Positions 5,656 to 6,653 of a stretch of DNA of 6,653 nucleotides are shown piece after piece. The stretch lies in contig JABJMI010000016.1 in the NCBI GenBank assembly GCA_018659505.1, forward strand, positions 1-6,653. The letters run 5' to 3'. The position numbers and the translations under genes are program-made. This DNA comes from Planctomicrobium sp. (GTDB lineage Bacteria; Planctomycetota; Planctomycetia; Planctomycetales; Planctomycetaceae). The notes under the pieces are model-generated. The model was not told where the DNA came from. It saw only the letters and a list, made by a program, of their open reading frames with translations, and did no database searches. How positions within the stretch are numbered: the stretch's first letter is position 1; every line of letters begins with the position of its first letter.

Positions 5656-5688
5656 TGCCCCTTGATCCCTAGCCCCTTGCCCATCCCA
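5656..5688 (+). repeat. C-rich heptamer-like tract directly in front of leuS
   Basis: The bases before the leuS ATG contain CCCCTTG twice, split by ATCCCTAG and followed by CCCATCCCA, a degenerate 7-8 bp periodicity on a pyrimidine-rich strand. There is no Shine-Dalgarno site. The symporter gene start is preceded by a comparable tract (CCTAGC is shared on the coding strands). Confidence 0.55.
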
Positions 5689-6653
5689 ATGCCTGCTTAC
5701 GAACCGAAACAGATCGAACCGAAATGGCAACAATACTGGGACGCGAATCAAACATTCGTCACCTCCAATGAGCCGCGTTCAGATTCAACGGGAAAGATGT
5801 ACGTGCTGGACATGTTCCCGTATCCATCTGGCGAAGGACTGCATGTAGGGCATCCCGAAGGTTACACAGCGACCGACATTATTACTCGCTACAGTCGTAT
5901 GCAGGGGAAACACGTTTTGCACCCAATGGGTTGGGACGCCTTCGGTTTGCCAGCGGAACAATATGCGATCAAAACGGGGACGCATCCGCGCGTCACAACT
6001 TATAAGAACATTGATAACTTCCGCCGTCAGCTCAAGATGCTCGGCTTCAGTTATGACTGGAGTCGTGAAATCTCCACGACTGATGAAGATTACTATCGCT
6101 GGACGCAGTGGATCTTCTTGCAGTTGTACGATACCTGGTACGACCCCGAACACGAATGGACCGACTGCAACGGAACCAAACGGACCGGCAAAGGTCGCCC
6201 GATTTCAGAGCTTCCCATTCCAGATGATGTCGTAGAAACCCACTTAGCCCCCGGTGATCCACCGGGGGACGTTACGGCAGCAACTCGCCGTTACCAAGAT
6301 GACTTCCGGCTCGCGTATCAAAGTGAAGCTCCCGTTAACTGGTGCCCCGAGTTGGGAACAGTGCTCGCCAACGAAGAAGTTAACGCCGAAGGTCTCAGCG
6401 ACCGTGGCGGCTTCCCGGTCGAACGGCGTGCGCTGCGGCAATGGATGTTGCGGATTACTTCGTATGCAGAACGTCTCATTGACGAGCTTGATCATGTCGA
6501 CTGGCCTGAGTCAGTCAAAATCATGCAGCGAGACTGGATCGGCAAAAGCGTCGGCGCCGAAGTCGATTTCTTCGTCGATGCTCAAAGCAACGACATTCAA
6601 TTTGCAAAGTGGAAAGCCAACCGCGCAACCAACGGCTTGCCCGCCTCGCCAGA
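5689..6653 (+). CDS. leuS: Leucyl-tRNA synthetase (3' truncated by window end)
   Basis: LeuRS, a class I synthetase charging tRNA-Leu with leucine. The window holds 321 codons from the ATG; family members are usually above 800 residues, so over half is missing. The start fits family N-termini ([17 protein letters not shown]). The HIGH motif is HVGH (52-55) in [19 protein letters not shown], followed by [18 protein letters not shown] (78-95). [15 protein letters not shown] (217-231) marks the zinc-domain region, but the second cysteine pair of E. coli is replaced by LSDRGGFP, so zinc binding there is probably lost. [14 protein letters not shown] and [16 protein letters not shown] lead into the start of the CP1 editing domain. 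About 60 extra residues (roughly 153-213) lie between the catalytic N-domain and NWCP compared with E. coli. There is no Shine-Dalgarno site. It is downstream of ispF on the same strand. Confidence 0.97.
   Translation, partial: MPAYEPKQIEPKWQQYWDANQTFVTSNEPRSDSTGKMYVLDMFPYPSGEGLHVGHPEGYTATDIITRYSRMQGKHVLHPMGWDAFGLPAEQYAIKTGTHPRVTTYKNIDNFRRQLKMLGFSYDWSREISTTDEDYYRWTQWIFLQLYDTWYDPEHEWTDCNGTKRTGKGRPISELPIPDDVVETHLAPGDPPGDVTAATRRYQDDFRLAYQSEAPVNWCPELGTVLANEEVNAEGLSDRGGFPVERRALRQWMLRITSYAERLIDELDHVDWPESVKIMQRDWIGKSVGAEVDFFVDAQSNDIQFAKWKANRATNGLPASP
6248..6268. repeat. Perfect GC-rich hairpin inside leuS
   Basis: CCCCCGGTG (6248-6256) and CACCGGGGG (6260-6268) are exact complements around ATC, a 9-bp stem with a 3-base loop. 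It encodes APGDPPG within the extra segment of LeuRS and does not break the frame. Confidence 0.85.

Overview
The window looks like chromosomal DNA of a planctomycete, probably order Planctomycetales. The reasons are the DUF1573-like C-terminus at the left edge, a CsrA with the VRVLRGEL-type C-terminal RNA-binding strand, a LeuRS with a long insertion in front of the NWCP motif, and a loose gene layout with sparse Shine-Dalgarno sites and long, low-complexity spacers. This assignment is inference from protein style, not a database match. I see no phage, transposon, CRISPR array, tRNA or rRNA, and no recognisable defence cassette.

Layout. Positions 2-244 (+) hold the last 80 codons of a probable DUF1573-type surface or periplasmic protein. 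Positions 245-615 have no convincing gene. Positions 616-1122 (+) encode an unrecognised 168-residue protein, convergent by 12 bp with a BASS-family sodium symporter on the minus strand (1135-2076). The spacer 2077-2331 carries heptamer and 14-mer repeats, a spaced direct repeat, and a clear intrinsic terminator for the next minus-strand gene. That gene (2332-4251) is a secreted S41 C-terminal processing protease with an intact Ser/Lys/Gln catalytic set. Just upstream of it and in the same direction is csrA (4315-4530), 63 bp away and probably co-transcribed. A 504-bp divergent spacer then leads to ispF (5035-5514, +), and a 174-bp spacer with a perfect 9-bp inverted repeat leads to the 5' part of leuS (5689 to the window end, +).

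Functionally these are mostly housekeeping genes: isoprenoid precursor synthesis (ispF), leucyl-tRNA synthesis (leuS), periplasmic proteolysis (S41) and global post-transcriptional control (csrA). The most interesting part is regulatory. In front of csrA is a near-consensus sigma-54 (-24/-12) promoter. It would make an approximately 90-nt leader with four GGA motifs, two of them at the csrA ribosome binding site, which suggests a sigma-54-driven, CsrA-autoregulated csrA-protease operon. Secondary points are the heptamer-type tracts directly in front of two start codons and a perfect GC-rich hairpin inside the lineage-type insertion of leuS.
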